Source: JBBQXY01 sp038209195
Lineage (GTDB): Bacteria > Chloroflexota > Ktedonobacteria > Ktedonobacterales > Ktedonobacteraceae
Assembly: GCA_038209195.1 (NCBI GenBank)
Contig: JBBQXY010000001.1
Location: 1 to 64,000, forward strand
Length of the DNA: 64,000 bases
Direction: 5' to 3'
The first letter of the stretch is position 1, and every line of letters begins with the position of its first letter. Under the pieces are notes generated by a model. The model did no database searches, was not told the origin of the DNA, and saw only the letters and a list, made by a program, of their open reading frames with translations. Made by a program: the position numbers and the translations under genes. Positions 36,249 through 43,725 of the stretch are shown here, piece by piece.

Positions 36249-37759
36249 CAATTACTGCTTCCTTTCACAGCGGACAATCCCTCAACCATGCGCGCTTGTA
36301 TCTCTTCCCATAAGGCCCGCACATGCGCTTCTGTAGTGCGGAGATTACCGATAGCAATACGGATGGTAAATTTACCATGGAGTCTGGTATGTGAAAGGAA
36401 GAAGTGACCGGCGGCATTGATGTCACTCATAATAGCTTCATTTAACGCTTCTAACTGTGCCTCGTCGTCCATACCTTGTGGATGGGCGCGAAAACAGACT
36501 GTGCCGAAAGGAGTGGGAGCCATGCGTTCAAAGTCGGGGGCTGTATCCACCCACTCTGCAACCAGTTGACCGAGGCGATTATGCTCGTGGATGCGAGTAG
36601 CCAATCCCTCCTGCCCAAAATAGCGCATAATCATCCATAGCTTGAGCGAACGAAAACGCCTTCCCAGCGATGTGCCATAATCCATTAAATTGGGCTCAGA
36701 GTCGCCCTTGCCTTCGGTATTGCGCAAATATTCTGGCACGAGGCTGAAGGCAGCTTTGACAACCTCCGGCTTGCGCGTGTAAAAGACGCTGCAATCAATG
36801 GGCGTAAAGAGCCACTTATGTGGGTTTACGATCAAGGAGTCGGCCCGTTCGCACCCTTCTAAGATCCATTGCATGCTAGGATCAACGGCTGCCGAGCCAC
36901 CATAGGCACCATCGACATGGAGCCAGAGTCCATAGCGTTCACAGATGTCGGCAATCTGGAGAACCGGATCAATGCTGGTCGTGGAGGTAGTACCTACAGT
37001 CGCAACCACGGCGAAAGGCAACCAGCCATTAGCCTTGTCTTCCTCAATGGCTCGTTCAAGTTCCATTACGTCCATGCGAAAATCGCTATCCACTCCGATT
37101 TTGCGCAACCCCGCCTGGCCTACGCCTAACACAATACCAGCCTTCTCGACTGAGGAATGTGCTTCTTGCGATGCATAGTAACGTAACCGCGGAACTTCGG
37201 CCCGACCAGACATACCATCCTGGCGAATATGCAGGTTGGGAATGGCTTCGCGAGCTGCCGCGAGAGCATAGAGTACCCCTGAAGAAGCGGTATCGTTGAT
37301 TACGCCGAAGAGGGGTTGAGGCAATCCTAGCATTTGCCGGAGCCAGTCTAACGTCACTTGTTCTAATTCTGTCGCGGCAGGAGAGGTGCGCCAGAGCATG
37401 GCATTGACATTCAAGGCACCAGAGAGCATTTCACCGAGAATGCCGGGGCCAGAAGCGGTGATACCGAAATAGGCCATAAAGCCAGGGGAATTCCAATGGG
37501 TAATGCCAGGTAGCAACAAGTGGTCAAAGTCGGTGAGAATGACCCCCATAGCTTCCGGGTGTTGTGGAGGTTGAGTCGGTAGAGAGCGACGAATATCGCC
37601 CGGCGCGGTTTGCGCCAATACGGGGTAGTCGCCCACCTCTGCTAAATAGTCGGCGATCCAATCCACCACTTGATGTCCATACTGCCGAAATGCCTGTGGC
37701 TCCATATCGCTCGTGGCGTTTGGCTGCTGCGCTGCATCGAATTTGCTGGCTTCGTTCAT
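36248..37759 (-). CDS. PLP-dependent aromatic/aspartate-type amino acid decarboxylase
   Basis: A 503-residue group II decarboxylase (DDC/GAD family). PLP Lys is in SLIVNPHKWLFTP, the PLP-stacking His in YYASQEAHSSVEKA, and Asp in LWLHVDGAYGGSA. It would remove CO2 from aromatic amino acids, histidine or 2,4-diaminobutyrate; substrate not determined. A GAGGAG site precedes ATG 37759; the frame open to 37912 is upstream leader DNA. Its 5' region contains a short leader ORF whose stop overlaps the start codon and a terminator-like hairpin. Confidence 0.88.
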   Translation of the reverse strand: MNEASKFDAAQQPNATSDMEPQAFRQYGHQVVDWIADYLAEVGDYPVLAQTAPGDIRRSLPTQPPQHPEAMGVILTDFDHLLLPGITHWNSPGFMAYFGITASGPGILGEMLSGALNVNAMLWRTSPAATELEQVTLDWLRQMLGLPQPLFGVINDTASSGVLYALAAAREAIPNLHIRQDGMSGRAEVPRLRYYASQEAHSSVEKAGIVLGVGQAGLRKIGVDSDFRMDVMELERAIEEDKANGWLPFAVVATVGTTSTTSIDPVLQIADICERYGLWLHVDGAYGGSAAVDPSMQWILEGCERADSLIVNPHKWLFTPIDCSVFYTRKPEVVKAAFSLVPEYLRNTEGKGDSEPNLMDYGTSLGRRFRSLKLWMIMRYFGQEGLATRIHEHNRLGQLVAEWVDTAPDFERMAPTPFGTVCFRAHPQGMDDEAQLEALNEAIMSDINAAGHFFLSHTRLHGKFTIRIAIGNLRTTEAHVRALWEEIQARMVEGLSAVKGSSN

Positions 37760-37839
37760 AAGCTCCTCACAAGTAAAATAGGAAGAAAAATGCCCCCATC
37801 GAGAAGATGGGAGCATAAGACCTTTAGCGGAGAAAGCAT
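37756..37839 (-). CDS. Possible 27-residue leader peptide before the decarboxylase
   Basis: A 27-codon ORF begins with ATG at 37839, preceded by AGGAAAG at 5 bases, and ends in a TGA that overlaps the decarboxylase start (TTATGA). It is Leu-rich (about 8 of 27). The transcript folds a terminator-like hairpin inside this ORF (37790-37816). This is the layout of a translational attenuator, but no protein homology supports the ORF and it may be chance. A TATAAT at 37853-37858 would start transcription inside its ribosome site. Confidence 0.35.
   Translation of the reverse strand: MLSPLKVLCSHLLDGGIFLPILLVRSL
37785..37816 (-). terminator. Terminator-like hairpin between glutaredoxin and decarboxylase genes
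   Basis: On the minus strand ATGCTCCCATC pairs with GATGGGGGCAT around a 5-base loop, followed directly by a run of five T. It lies 38 bp after the glutaredoxin stop and so may terminate it, or act as an attenuator of the decarboxylase. An upstream AGAAGATG (37837-37844) can pair with the hairpin's loop and 5' arm as an alternative. Confidence 0.65.
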
Positions 37840-37853
37840 CTTCTTTCCTGCTA

Positions 37854-38126
37854 TTATAGCGCGAATTTTTGTGTAAGTTCGCGTGGGCTTGGCTCAACCA
37901 ATACCGAACCATCGGGGAACACGATAGTTGGCACTCTTTGCATGCCTTTGTTCACGCGCACCACATATTCGGCGGCGCGGGCGTCCTCTTCAATGTTGAT
38001 ATATTCATAGGGTACGCCATGCGAATCGAACCAACGTTTCGCCATACGACAATCGCCGCACCAGGTGGTAGCATAGATTTTGATTGTTTCTTGCTTGGTT
38101 ATAGGTTGCGAAATTGAATCCTGCAC
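37854..38126 (-). CDS. Glutaredoxin / mycoredoxin-like protein
   Basis: A 90-residue thioredoxin-fold protein. The active site is TTWCGDCRMAKR (CxxC), with the cis-Pro in QRVPTIVFPDGS and a late helix. The CGDC tetrad and the spacing are like mycoredoxin-1, which reduces mycothiol-mixed disulfides, or a generic Grx. The start is GTG at 38126, with AAGGAG at 6 bases. It is monocistronic or first in the run with the decarboxylase. Confidence 0.88.
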   Translation of the reverse strand: MQDSISQPITKQETIKIYATTWCGDCRMAKRWFDSHGVPYEYINIEEDARAAEYVVRVNKGMQRVPTIVFPDGSVLVEPSPRELTQKFAL

Positions 38127-38236
38127 AGAAAGCTCCTTAAAATGCTGATTAAGATATGGGTTAGTATGTCTATCTATTGCAACACTCGTTGCGTGCAGGA
38201 TATTCCCGCCTGATTGGTAGTAGGGTTATTGGTGCC

Positions 38237-39484
38237 TCAGCTTTCAGCCGTTTGCAAGGCTGGTTTATTGGCACGGTCTATGAGTATGTCGAGGAATTTC
38301 TTGCCACCGGTTGCGATGAGTCCAGGGTTGCGTGCCAGGATACCCATAATCAGGCCCGCGTTAAAGTCGCCTCGTAGCGCTTGTGCCATCTGCGCGGGTG
38401 TGAGACGTTTCATCAGGTCAAGCGCGTTATCCCACTGCTCATCGCTGTAATTCGTAATGCGCTTGTTAATCATATAGGAGATGTCCATGTCGCGTCCAAA
38501 GCGGAGACGCCAACGCTTGTCAAAACGTTCCAGGAACGCGGCAGAGGTGTTCCCAGCCTTCACGGCTTCCGCAGCCACTGTTCCCGCCATTTGGCCCGAG
38601 TAGATGGCAAAACGGATGCCCTCTCCCACCAGCGTCGAACCGTGACCGCCAGCGTCGCCGGCCAACAAGAGGCCATCGCGAGAAAAGCGCGCTAGTGGTC
38701 CCTCGGAAGGAAAGAGACCTGTATGATATTCAATCGGACTGGCGTCTTTGAATTTATCCGTTAACAGTGGCAGGTCACGAATTATGCTGTCTAGATAGGT
38801 ACGTGCATCGTCATCGCAATCTGGGTGCAGCACACCAACGCCTAGACGAACACGCCCATTGCCACGTGGAAAGGCCCAAGCATAGCCACGAGGAGCAAAC
38901 TGGCTACCCATAATCAGGTAGAGCTCGTCTTGCGGATAGTTGGGGGCGTACATATCGTATTCCGCGCCGTACCCGTAGCGATGAAAGGCTTGGCCCATCT
39001 CTGTGCGTACGCCGACATGACGTGAAAAGCCACTGGCGTCAATGGTAACATCTGCTCGAATGGGAGCGCGCTCGTTGACATGATTCTTGACGGTGACGCC
39101 ACGGACGTGCCCGTCTTCGAGCAATGTCTGCTCGACAGTGTGGTTGACACGCAATGTTGCCCCTGCCGCCACAGCCCGACCAGCGAGGTGTTGATAGAGT
39201 CCGCGCACATCGACCACACAGGCCACGGCGGGATTGTAATGGAGGGGAACCTCGCGATGGGGAGATACAAAGTAGACAGTATTGATAGGATGATAGAGAT
39301 GGGATGGGATATGCAGTGCTTGCATATCACTGACCCAACTTCCACCGCTGGTATGAATTGGATAGCCAATTTCGTGCTGGCGTTCCACTATCAACGTTCG
39401 TACACCAAGTTTGGCGGCCGCTTCAGCGGCTGCCAGGCCAGCAGGCCCACCACCAACGATTAAGACATTCCATTGTTTTGACAT
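38237..39484 (-). CDS. Geranylgeranyl-reductase-family flavoprotein
   Basis: A 415-residue FAD-dependent oxidoreductase. The dinucleotide motif is VLIVGGGPAGLAAAEAAA (residues 7-24). The second FAD motif is LLLAGDAGGHGSTLVGEGI, and a DxR-like DVRGLYQHLAG segment lies between. The family reduces isoprenoid double bonds (geranylgeranyl groups, menaquinone or archaeol precursors) or acts as a carotenoid-related oxidase. The next upstream gene is CrtA-like, so an isoprenoid/carotenoid role is plausible. AAGG site 5 bases before ATG. Confidence 0.85.
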   Translation of the reverse strand: MSKQWNVLIVGGGPAGLAAAEAAAKLGVRTLIVERQHEIGYPIHTSGGSWVSDMQALHIPSHLYHPINTVYFVSPHREVPLHYNPAVACVVDVRGLYQHLAGRAVAAGATLRVNHTVEQTLLEDGHVRGVTVKNHVNERAPIRADVTIDASGFSRHVGVRTEMGQAFHRYGYGAEYDMYAPNYPQDELYLIMGSQFAPRGYAWAFPRGNGRVRLGVGVLHPDCDDDARTYLDSIIRDLPLLTDKFKDASPIEYHTGLFPSEGPLARFSRDGLLLAGDAGGHGSTLVGEGIRFAIYSGQMAGTVAAEAVKAGNTSAAFLERFDKRWRLRFGRDMDISYMINKRITNYSDEQWDNALDLMKRLTPAQMAQALRGDFNAGLIMGILARNPGLIATGGKKFLDILIDRANKPALQTAES

Positions 39485-39571
39485 GTATTACCTTCTTGAA
39501 AAAGACCTATCCAAAGAGTATTGCAAAGAGCAATCCTTGCGGTCGCGCACAATTTCATTCTTGTTAGTTGG

Positions 39572-39601
39572 ATTATAGTGTATGCAGGTTCGTCATGTCT
39601 A
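39572..39601 (-). promoter_or_regulatory. Sigma-70-type promoter before the flavoprotein gene
   Basis: TAGACA (39601-39596, five of six bases) and perfect TATAAT (39577-39572) on the minus strand with an 18-bp spacer. It lies just beyond the CrtA-like stop codon, so the flavoprotein can be transcribed separately, with a leader of about 80 nt. Confidence 0.6.
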
Positions 39602-39621
39602 GCTCAAGGGCCAAGGATAGT

Positions 39622-40344
39622 TCATTGAGCGTGGGATAGTGGATTGATGCCGTCCCATGTTCCCCAAGAGGCGATGGGGCGAAAGCGCGCAAAAAGTTCC
39701 TCGCGATACCAGCCTTCACGACGGGTACGTTTGATAACTTCGACATGGGGACTAGGCCCATAGGCAAAGGTCGTGATGGCGGGCAGGGTGTGCCAGAGGC
39801 TTATAGTTGCCTGATAAATAAGGGGGGCCTCGCCAACGCCAACCGAGTTTATAAGTTCGGGTTGTTGCAGGAGGTGCGCTGAAATGGCGGGTACGGCTTT
39901 AAGGAAGGACGATACGCTAGTAGGATGAAGGGTGGCACGAGTTAAAATTACCCATGGGCCTGGGTCGGGTGGAGGGGCAGGTACCATTCCTCTAAAAGGG
40001 TCGCGCCTGCCCCATTGACCGTGCCAACGCACAGGACGCATATGAACGCACCATGCCTCGTCCGCCCGCAAGTGGATGCGCCGCATGATGCTGGATGTCT
40101 GTTCAAATTGTAGCAAGGCGGTGTATGAGTCCCATACGGTGAAAAGCCCAAAGCGTTGCAGGTCTGCATGAGGGTCAAATACGCGCCCCTTGCCAACTCC
40201 TAGCAAGCGGAAAAAGCGCAAACCAGGGGTAAAGGTAAGCGGCAAACGATCTAACCCTAAATGGGCCATCGCCTGTAAGCTTGCCTGTTTCGGAAAATGG
40301 GCCAGGACGAAGGCTACTATTGGTTCGCTATCTGCCGCTTGCAT
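39622..40344 (-). CDS. crtA: CrtA-like spheroidene monooxygenase
   Basis: A 240-residue protein matching the CrtA family throughout: GKGRVFDPHADLQRFGLF, VWDSYTALLQFE, RWHGQWGRRDPF, VILTRATLHP, GVGEAPLIYQATISLWHT, FAYGPSPHVEVI and the C-terminal GWYREELFARF...GTWDG. CrtA is a heme-dependent oxygenase that adds keto groups to acyclic carotenoids at C-2. No other carotenoid genes (crtB, crtI) are in the window, though a prenyl-reductase-like flavoprotein follows. An AAGGAAG site lies before the ATG. The substrate in this organism is not established. Confidence 0.8.
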   Translation of the reverse strand: MQAADSEPIVAFVLAHFPKQASLQAMAHLGLDRLPLTFTPGLRFFRLLGVGKGRVFDPHADLQRFGLFTVWDSYTALLQFEQTSSIMRRIHLRADEAWCVHMRPVRWHGQWGRRDPFRGMVPAPPPDPGPWVILTRATLHPTSVSSFLKAVPAISAHLLQQPELINSVGVGEAPLIYQATISLWHTLPAITTFAYGPSPHVEVIKRTRREGWYREELFARFRPIASWGTWDGINPLSHAQ

Positions 40345-40369
40345 GCACTTCCTTTACCACATCAAGTGG

Positions 40370-41362
40370 TTAGCTGCTACGATGTTCAGGGTTCATTAAC
40401 GCCAGCACAGCAGTTTCATCCGTGCTTTGCGGTTTATAGTTGTCGGGAGCCTGATTATCAATCTGCCAAACCCAGCCCTTGCGTATGATATATCTCCAGT
40501 CCAAGTTAGTGGAGTTGTTGATATCGGCGGGTGTCGTTGTTTTGAGTAAATCCAATACGGCATCGGGTACTGGGGCTGCAATATCCAAGCGGCCCGCTTG
40601 TACCTGTTGCACATAGTTCGCGATAATACCTTCTGGATCGGGATGGTAAATAACGCGGTGGAGATTACTAAGATTGCTGATCGCGCTATCATAGTAGGCA
40701 GGTACCGCGAGATCATTGATGATACGCATACGTAAAGCAGCAAAGAAGCTGTACTGCACCAATCCGCTACAAATGAATCGGAGGACTGACTCGTCCTTCT
40801 GCTTAAAGTAATTGGCAAGGTTGCCAGCTAGCTCGGAGACCAAGGGAATAGCATAGTGCTTGGTGACACGTTCAATATAAAGCGCGGTTAACTCATCTAC
40901 TGTATTGTGATTGTATAACTGGTTAATCTGGTCCAATGCCAGGCCACGTATATGACGCAGAAAGCCAATGCCCTTTACATCCTCTGGATCTTCTGCGTTT
41001 CTTTTCGCAGTATCGCGCGCCGTCTCGGCGTACCAGTCTACATTGAGGCGTCGAATACCGACGGTAAACTGCTCCGGTGGTATGACTTCATCGCGCCAGC
41101 TCGCGACACGTACCCCTGTCGTCATCGCTTCCACGAGGAAGGTATTATCGAACCCTTGTGGCGGATCGCTGAGCAGGTAGAGCAAGGCTGAATGGCTCCA
41201 GGTACTGTTGGTTGCAAAGCGAATGAGTCTGCTGAAAATCTCAGTGGGGTTCAGATTGGCGCGCAAAACTACATCGGAAACACGTAAATGAGGTCCCTCA
41301 TCGTTTTGTTGTAGAAAATAGGCTATTGGGTCATTGGATAAATGAATTGCACGATAGGCCAT
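40370..41362 (-). CDS. YiiX-like permuted papain-fold cysteine hydrolase (paralog 1)
   Basis: A 330-residue protein with the permuted NlpC/P60 (YiiX) hallmarks: His in NSTWSHSALLYLL near residue 50 and Cys in FICSGLVQYSFF near residue 200, in the reversed order typical of that fold. The first domain lies near residues 25-210 and a C-terminal tail of about 110 residues is conserved only with its neighbour. Such proteins act as amidases or lipid acyl-hydrolases. The ATG at 41362 (AAAGGA site) encodes MAYRAI, also the start of the paralog. It is the second of two tandem copies. Confidence 0.72.
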   Translation of the reverse strand: MAYRAIHLSNDPIAYFLQQNDEGPHLRVSDVVLRANLNPTEIFSRLIRFATNSTWSHSALLYLLSDPPQGFDNTFLVEAMTTGVRVASWRDEVIPPEQFTVGIRRLNVDWYAETARDTAKRNAEDPEDVKGIGFLRHIRGLALDQINQLYNHNTVDELTALYIERVTKHYAIPLVSELAGNLANYFKQKDESVLRFICSGLVQYSFFAALRMRIINDLAVPAYYDSAISNLSNLHRVIYHPDPEGIIANYVQQVQAGRLDIAAPVPDAVLDLLKTTTPADINNSTNLDWRYIIRKGWVWQIDNQAPDNYKPQSTDETAVLALMNPEHRSS

Positions 41363-41501
41363 AGTCCACATCCTTTCATATTTATTGCAACAAATACCAC
41401 AACAGTATCTACCACTCACCTATAATTTGCAAGTGGGAAATAGGTGTTTTTTGTTGCGCTGCGCTTGCCTAAACTGCTCGTGGAGTTGAGTTGAGGCAGA
41501 G

Positions 41502-42509
41502 CTAGTTATGTTCAGGTTGCACCATTTCTAAGACAATCAACTCATCTTTACTTTCTGGCTCATAGCCCTCGGTAGCGTCTTCAACTTTCCAGACAACGCC
41601 CTCGCGTATGACATAGTACCAGGCCAGGTTATCGCTATTATTGAAGTCAGCAGGAGTAGCGGTTTTGAGCAGGTCAAGGACATCGTCTGGCACATCGTCG
41701 GCAATGTTAAGTTTGCCCGATTTGATCGCTTGCAGATAGGTGTCGATGACGCCATCGGGGTCTTCGCGGAAAATGACACGATGGAGGTTGTTTAGATTAC
41801 TCAATGCCGCCTCGCAATTTTCGGGAATAGCAAGGTCATTGATAATACGCATACGCAGAGCCCAGAAAAAGCTGTACTGCACGAGGCCACTACAGACGAA
41901 GCGAGCAATGTTTGTTTTTGAACTGGAGGATTCATCCCATTTCTTAAAGAGATTGGCGACCGCATCAGCCGCCTCCGCTACCTGAGGAACAGTGGGAATA
42001 TGCCGTCGGGCCACGCGCTCGATATACAATGATGCCAGCTCAAATACTGTTTTGTGATCGAATAAGCCATTAAACTGATCCATCGCAATGCCGCGCACAT
42101 GGCGTAAATAGTCAATAGCGTAGGTGTCTTCTGGGTCACGCTTATCATGCTTGGAGACCTCATACGGTGTCTCTACATACCAATCCAGCTTCGGTCGTTT
42201 AATGCCAACGGTAAACTGGTGAAAAGGTACAACTTCATTACGCCAACTAGTGATATGGATACCCTTGGTTAGCGCCTCAATCAAAAAGGTATTATCATAG
42301 CCTTTGGCATGGTCACTAATCAGATAGAGGAGAGCAGAATGGCTCCACTTACTATTCGTAGCCAGGCGGATGAGATGAGCAAAGACTTCTTTTGGGCTTT
42401 TGTTTTCACGTAGTACTATATCAGCAACACGTAGATAGGACGCTTTGTCGTTATTATTGAGAAAGTATTCAAGTGGGTCTTGGGAAACACAGGTGGCTCG
42501 ATAAGCCAT
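41502..42509 (-). CDS. YiiX-like permuted papain-fold cysteine hydrolase (paralog 2)
   Basis: A 335-residue paralog of the gene at 40370, by eye at least half identical and beginning MAYRAT. His is in NSKWSHSALLYLI and Cys in FVCSGLVQYSFF. ATG 42509 has AAGGAG about 8 bases upstream; the GTG nine bases earlier is rejected. The two copies differ mainly in the central linker (this copy carries an extra basic Ser/Lys segment) and at the C terminus. They are separated by about 140 bp, so each may have its own promoter. A fairly recent tandem duplication that has since diverged. Confidence 0.72.
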   Translation of the reverse strand: MAYRATCVSQDPLEYFLNNNDKASYLRVADIVLRENKSPKEVFAHLIRLATNSKWSHSALLYLISDHAKGYDNTFLIEALTKGIHITSWRNEVVPFHQFTVGIKRPKLDWYVETPYEVSKHDKRDPEDTYAIDYLRHVRGIAMDQFNGLFDHKTVFELASLYIERVARRHIPTVPQVAEAADAVANLFKKWDESSSSKTNIARFVCSGLVQYSFFWALRMRIINDLAIPENCEAALSNLNNLHRVIFREDPDGVIDTYLQAIKSGKLNIADDVPDDVLDLLKTATPADFNNSDNLAWYYVIREGVVWKVEDATEGYEPESKDELIVLEMVQPEHN

Positions 42510-42628
42510 AGAGTACACTCCTTAAAATACGATGATTACAATTTCATTTTGGACTATGCATTTGGATTATGCATCTTTTAAGGTCAGCAGTGCAAGCTGA
42601 GCTACTCGTGTATCTCTTGTCTTTTTCT

Positions 42629-42657
42629 TTGACATTAGGCGTATTTTATGCTATAAT
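42629..42657 (+). promoter_or_regulatory. Perfect consensus sigma-70 promoter
   Basis: TTGACA at 42629-42634 and TATAAT at 42652-42657 with exactly 17 bp between: twelve of twelve consensus bases. The start near 42664 gives a leader of about 120 nt before the PolX-like gene at 42785. It should be a strong constitutive promoter in the housekeeping sigma context. Confidence 0.8.
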
Positions 42658-42784
42658 TAGAACATGAATTCAATGTATTTTTAACACTAACTCCCAGCCT
42701 ATTTCGTCATTTTATAGCGTTTTATGTCAAGATTTATGATGATTTTGTAAAATTATGCCCATTCCAGGAAAGGGGCCAGCTACT

Positions 42785-43399
42785 ATGAGCATTATGCAAC
42801 TCACACAAACGATACATCTACTTCCCTCAGTGCCTCGCCAATCGAGTCGTCAACCGGTACAGTCGGTCTTACCAGGGATGGAGCCAGAGTTAAATACACC
42901 ACCCATGGTCACAAATCGGCAAATCGCCGAGGTGCTCTCCGGTATTGCTAACCTGCTAGAATTTCAAAATAGCAACCCTTATCGCATCCAGGCGTACCGC
43001 AACGCGGCTCGTGGTCTGCTAGACCTAATCGAACCGGCGGCAGAAATTATCGCTCGAGGTGATTCGTTACCCATTCCGGGACTGGGGAAACGCCTGCGCA
43101 CTCGCATTGAAGAGCTTGTGCATACCGGATCAATGACCTTCTACAACGATTTGAGCATGCCGTTGCTACCACAGGGTGTACGTTCGTTGATGGCGGTTGA
43201 ACACGTTGGGCCACACACAGCGATCCGGCTGTATGAAGAACTGGGGATTGATTCACCTGAGAAGCTGTGGTGGGCAGCACACCAGCAGCGTATTCGTCAC
43301 TTGCCGGGCTTTGGTGTACGCAGCGAAGCACGTCTGAAAGAGGCTGCTGCACTCCTGCGCAAAGGCAGTAATACAGCAGCACTGAATGGCGCGGCTTAA
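42785..43399 (+). CDS. Stand-alone PolX-type N-terminal HhH domain protein
   Basis: A 204-residue protein with the layout of the DNA polymerase X N-terminal 8-kDa and HhH region: NRQIAEVLSGIANLLEFQ, NPYRIQAYRNAAR, LPIPGLGKRLRTRIEELV (first helix-hairpin-helix) and VEHVGPHTAIRLYEELGI (second). The palm and PHP exonuclease domains of bacterial PolX are missing, so it should bind DNA or gaps without polymerising. The residue chosen as start (ATG 42785) follows AGGAAAGG; 10 codons longer is possible. A perfect promoter lies about 130 bp upstream and a 39-bp-stem hairpin 7 bp downstream. Confidence 0.8.
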   Translation: MSIMQLTQTIHLLPSVPRQSSRQPVQSVLPGMEPELNTPPMVTNRQIAEVLSGIANLLEFQNSNPYRIQAYRNAARGLLDLIEPAAEIIARGDSLPIPGLGKRLRTRIEELVHTGSMTFYNDLSMPLLPQGVRSLMAVEHVGPHTAIRLYEELGIDSPEKLWWAAHQQRIRHLPGFGVRSEARLKEAAALLRKGSNTAALNGAA

Positions 43400-43406
43400 C
43401 GAGCGG

Positions 43407-43489
43407 GCAGTAAGCCATAGTTAATAAAGTATTGCCAGCACAACCGCAATGGTTGTGCTGGCAATACTTTATTAACTATGGCTTACTGC
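43407..43489. terminator. Perfect 39-bp-stem hairpin after the PolX-like gene
   Basis: Arms 43407-43445 and 43451-43489 are exact reverse complements around a 5-base loop (GCAAT). It begins 8 bases past the stop codon. The stem is longer than usual intrinsic terminators and there is no T-run beyond it on the plus strand. Confidence 0.8.
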
Positions 43490-43725
43490 TTCAGCTTGAC
43501 TTCTAACACGCTCTCTTGTATATTTTTCTCGATGAATGTAACAAGCGAGCTTAACAGAGGGTCAAGTTCCCTTGGTAAAACACGCCAAAGGACGTAGTGT
43601 ATGAAAATCATTGGAATAGAAGAGTTGGTTAATCCTAGTAACGTCTTCCTTAGCAAATCAAAGGGAGAAGAAAAAAATAGTCTACGCTGCGAAAAAGTAG
43701 CTATAACCGAACCGATTGAACGGTT
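43490..43725 (-). other. Unassigned stretch, possible gene remnant
   Basis: 236 bp between the hairpin and the GH65 gene. A minus-strand frame stays open from inside the GH65 start to 43483 and encodes hydrophobic/charged residues ending IEKNIQESVLEVKLKQ. It has no start outside GH65 and no recognisable family, so I treat it as a possible truncated regulator or spurious. No consensus promoter for GH65 was seen. Confidence 0.3.
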
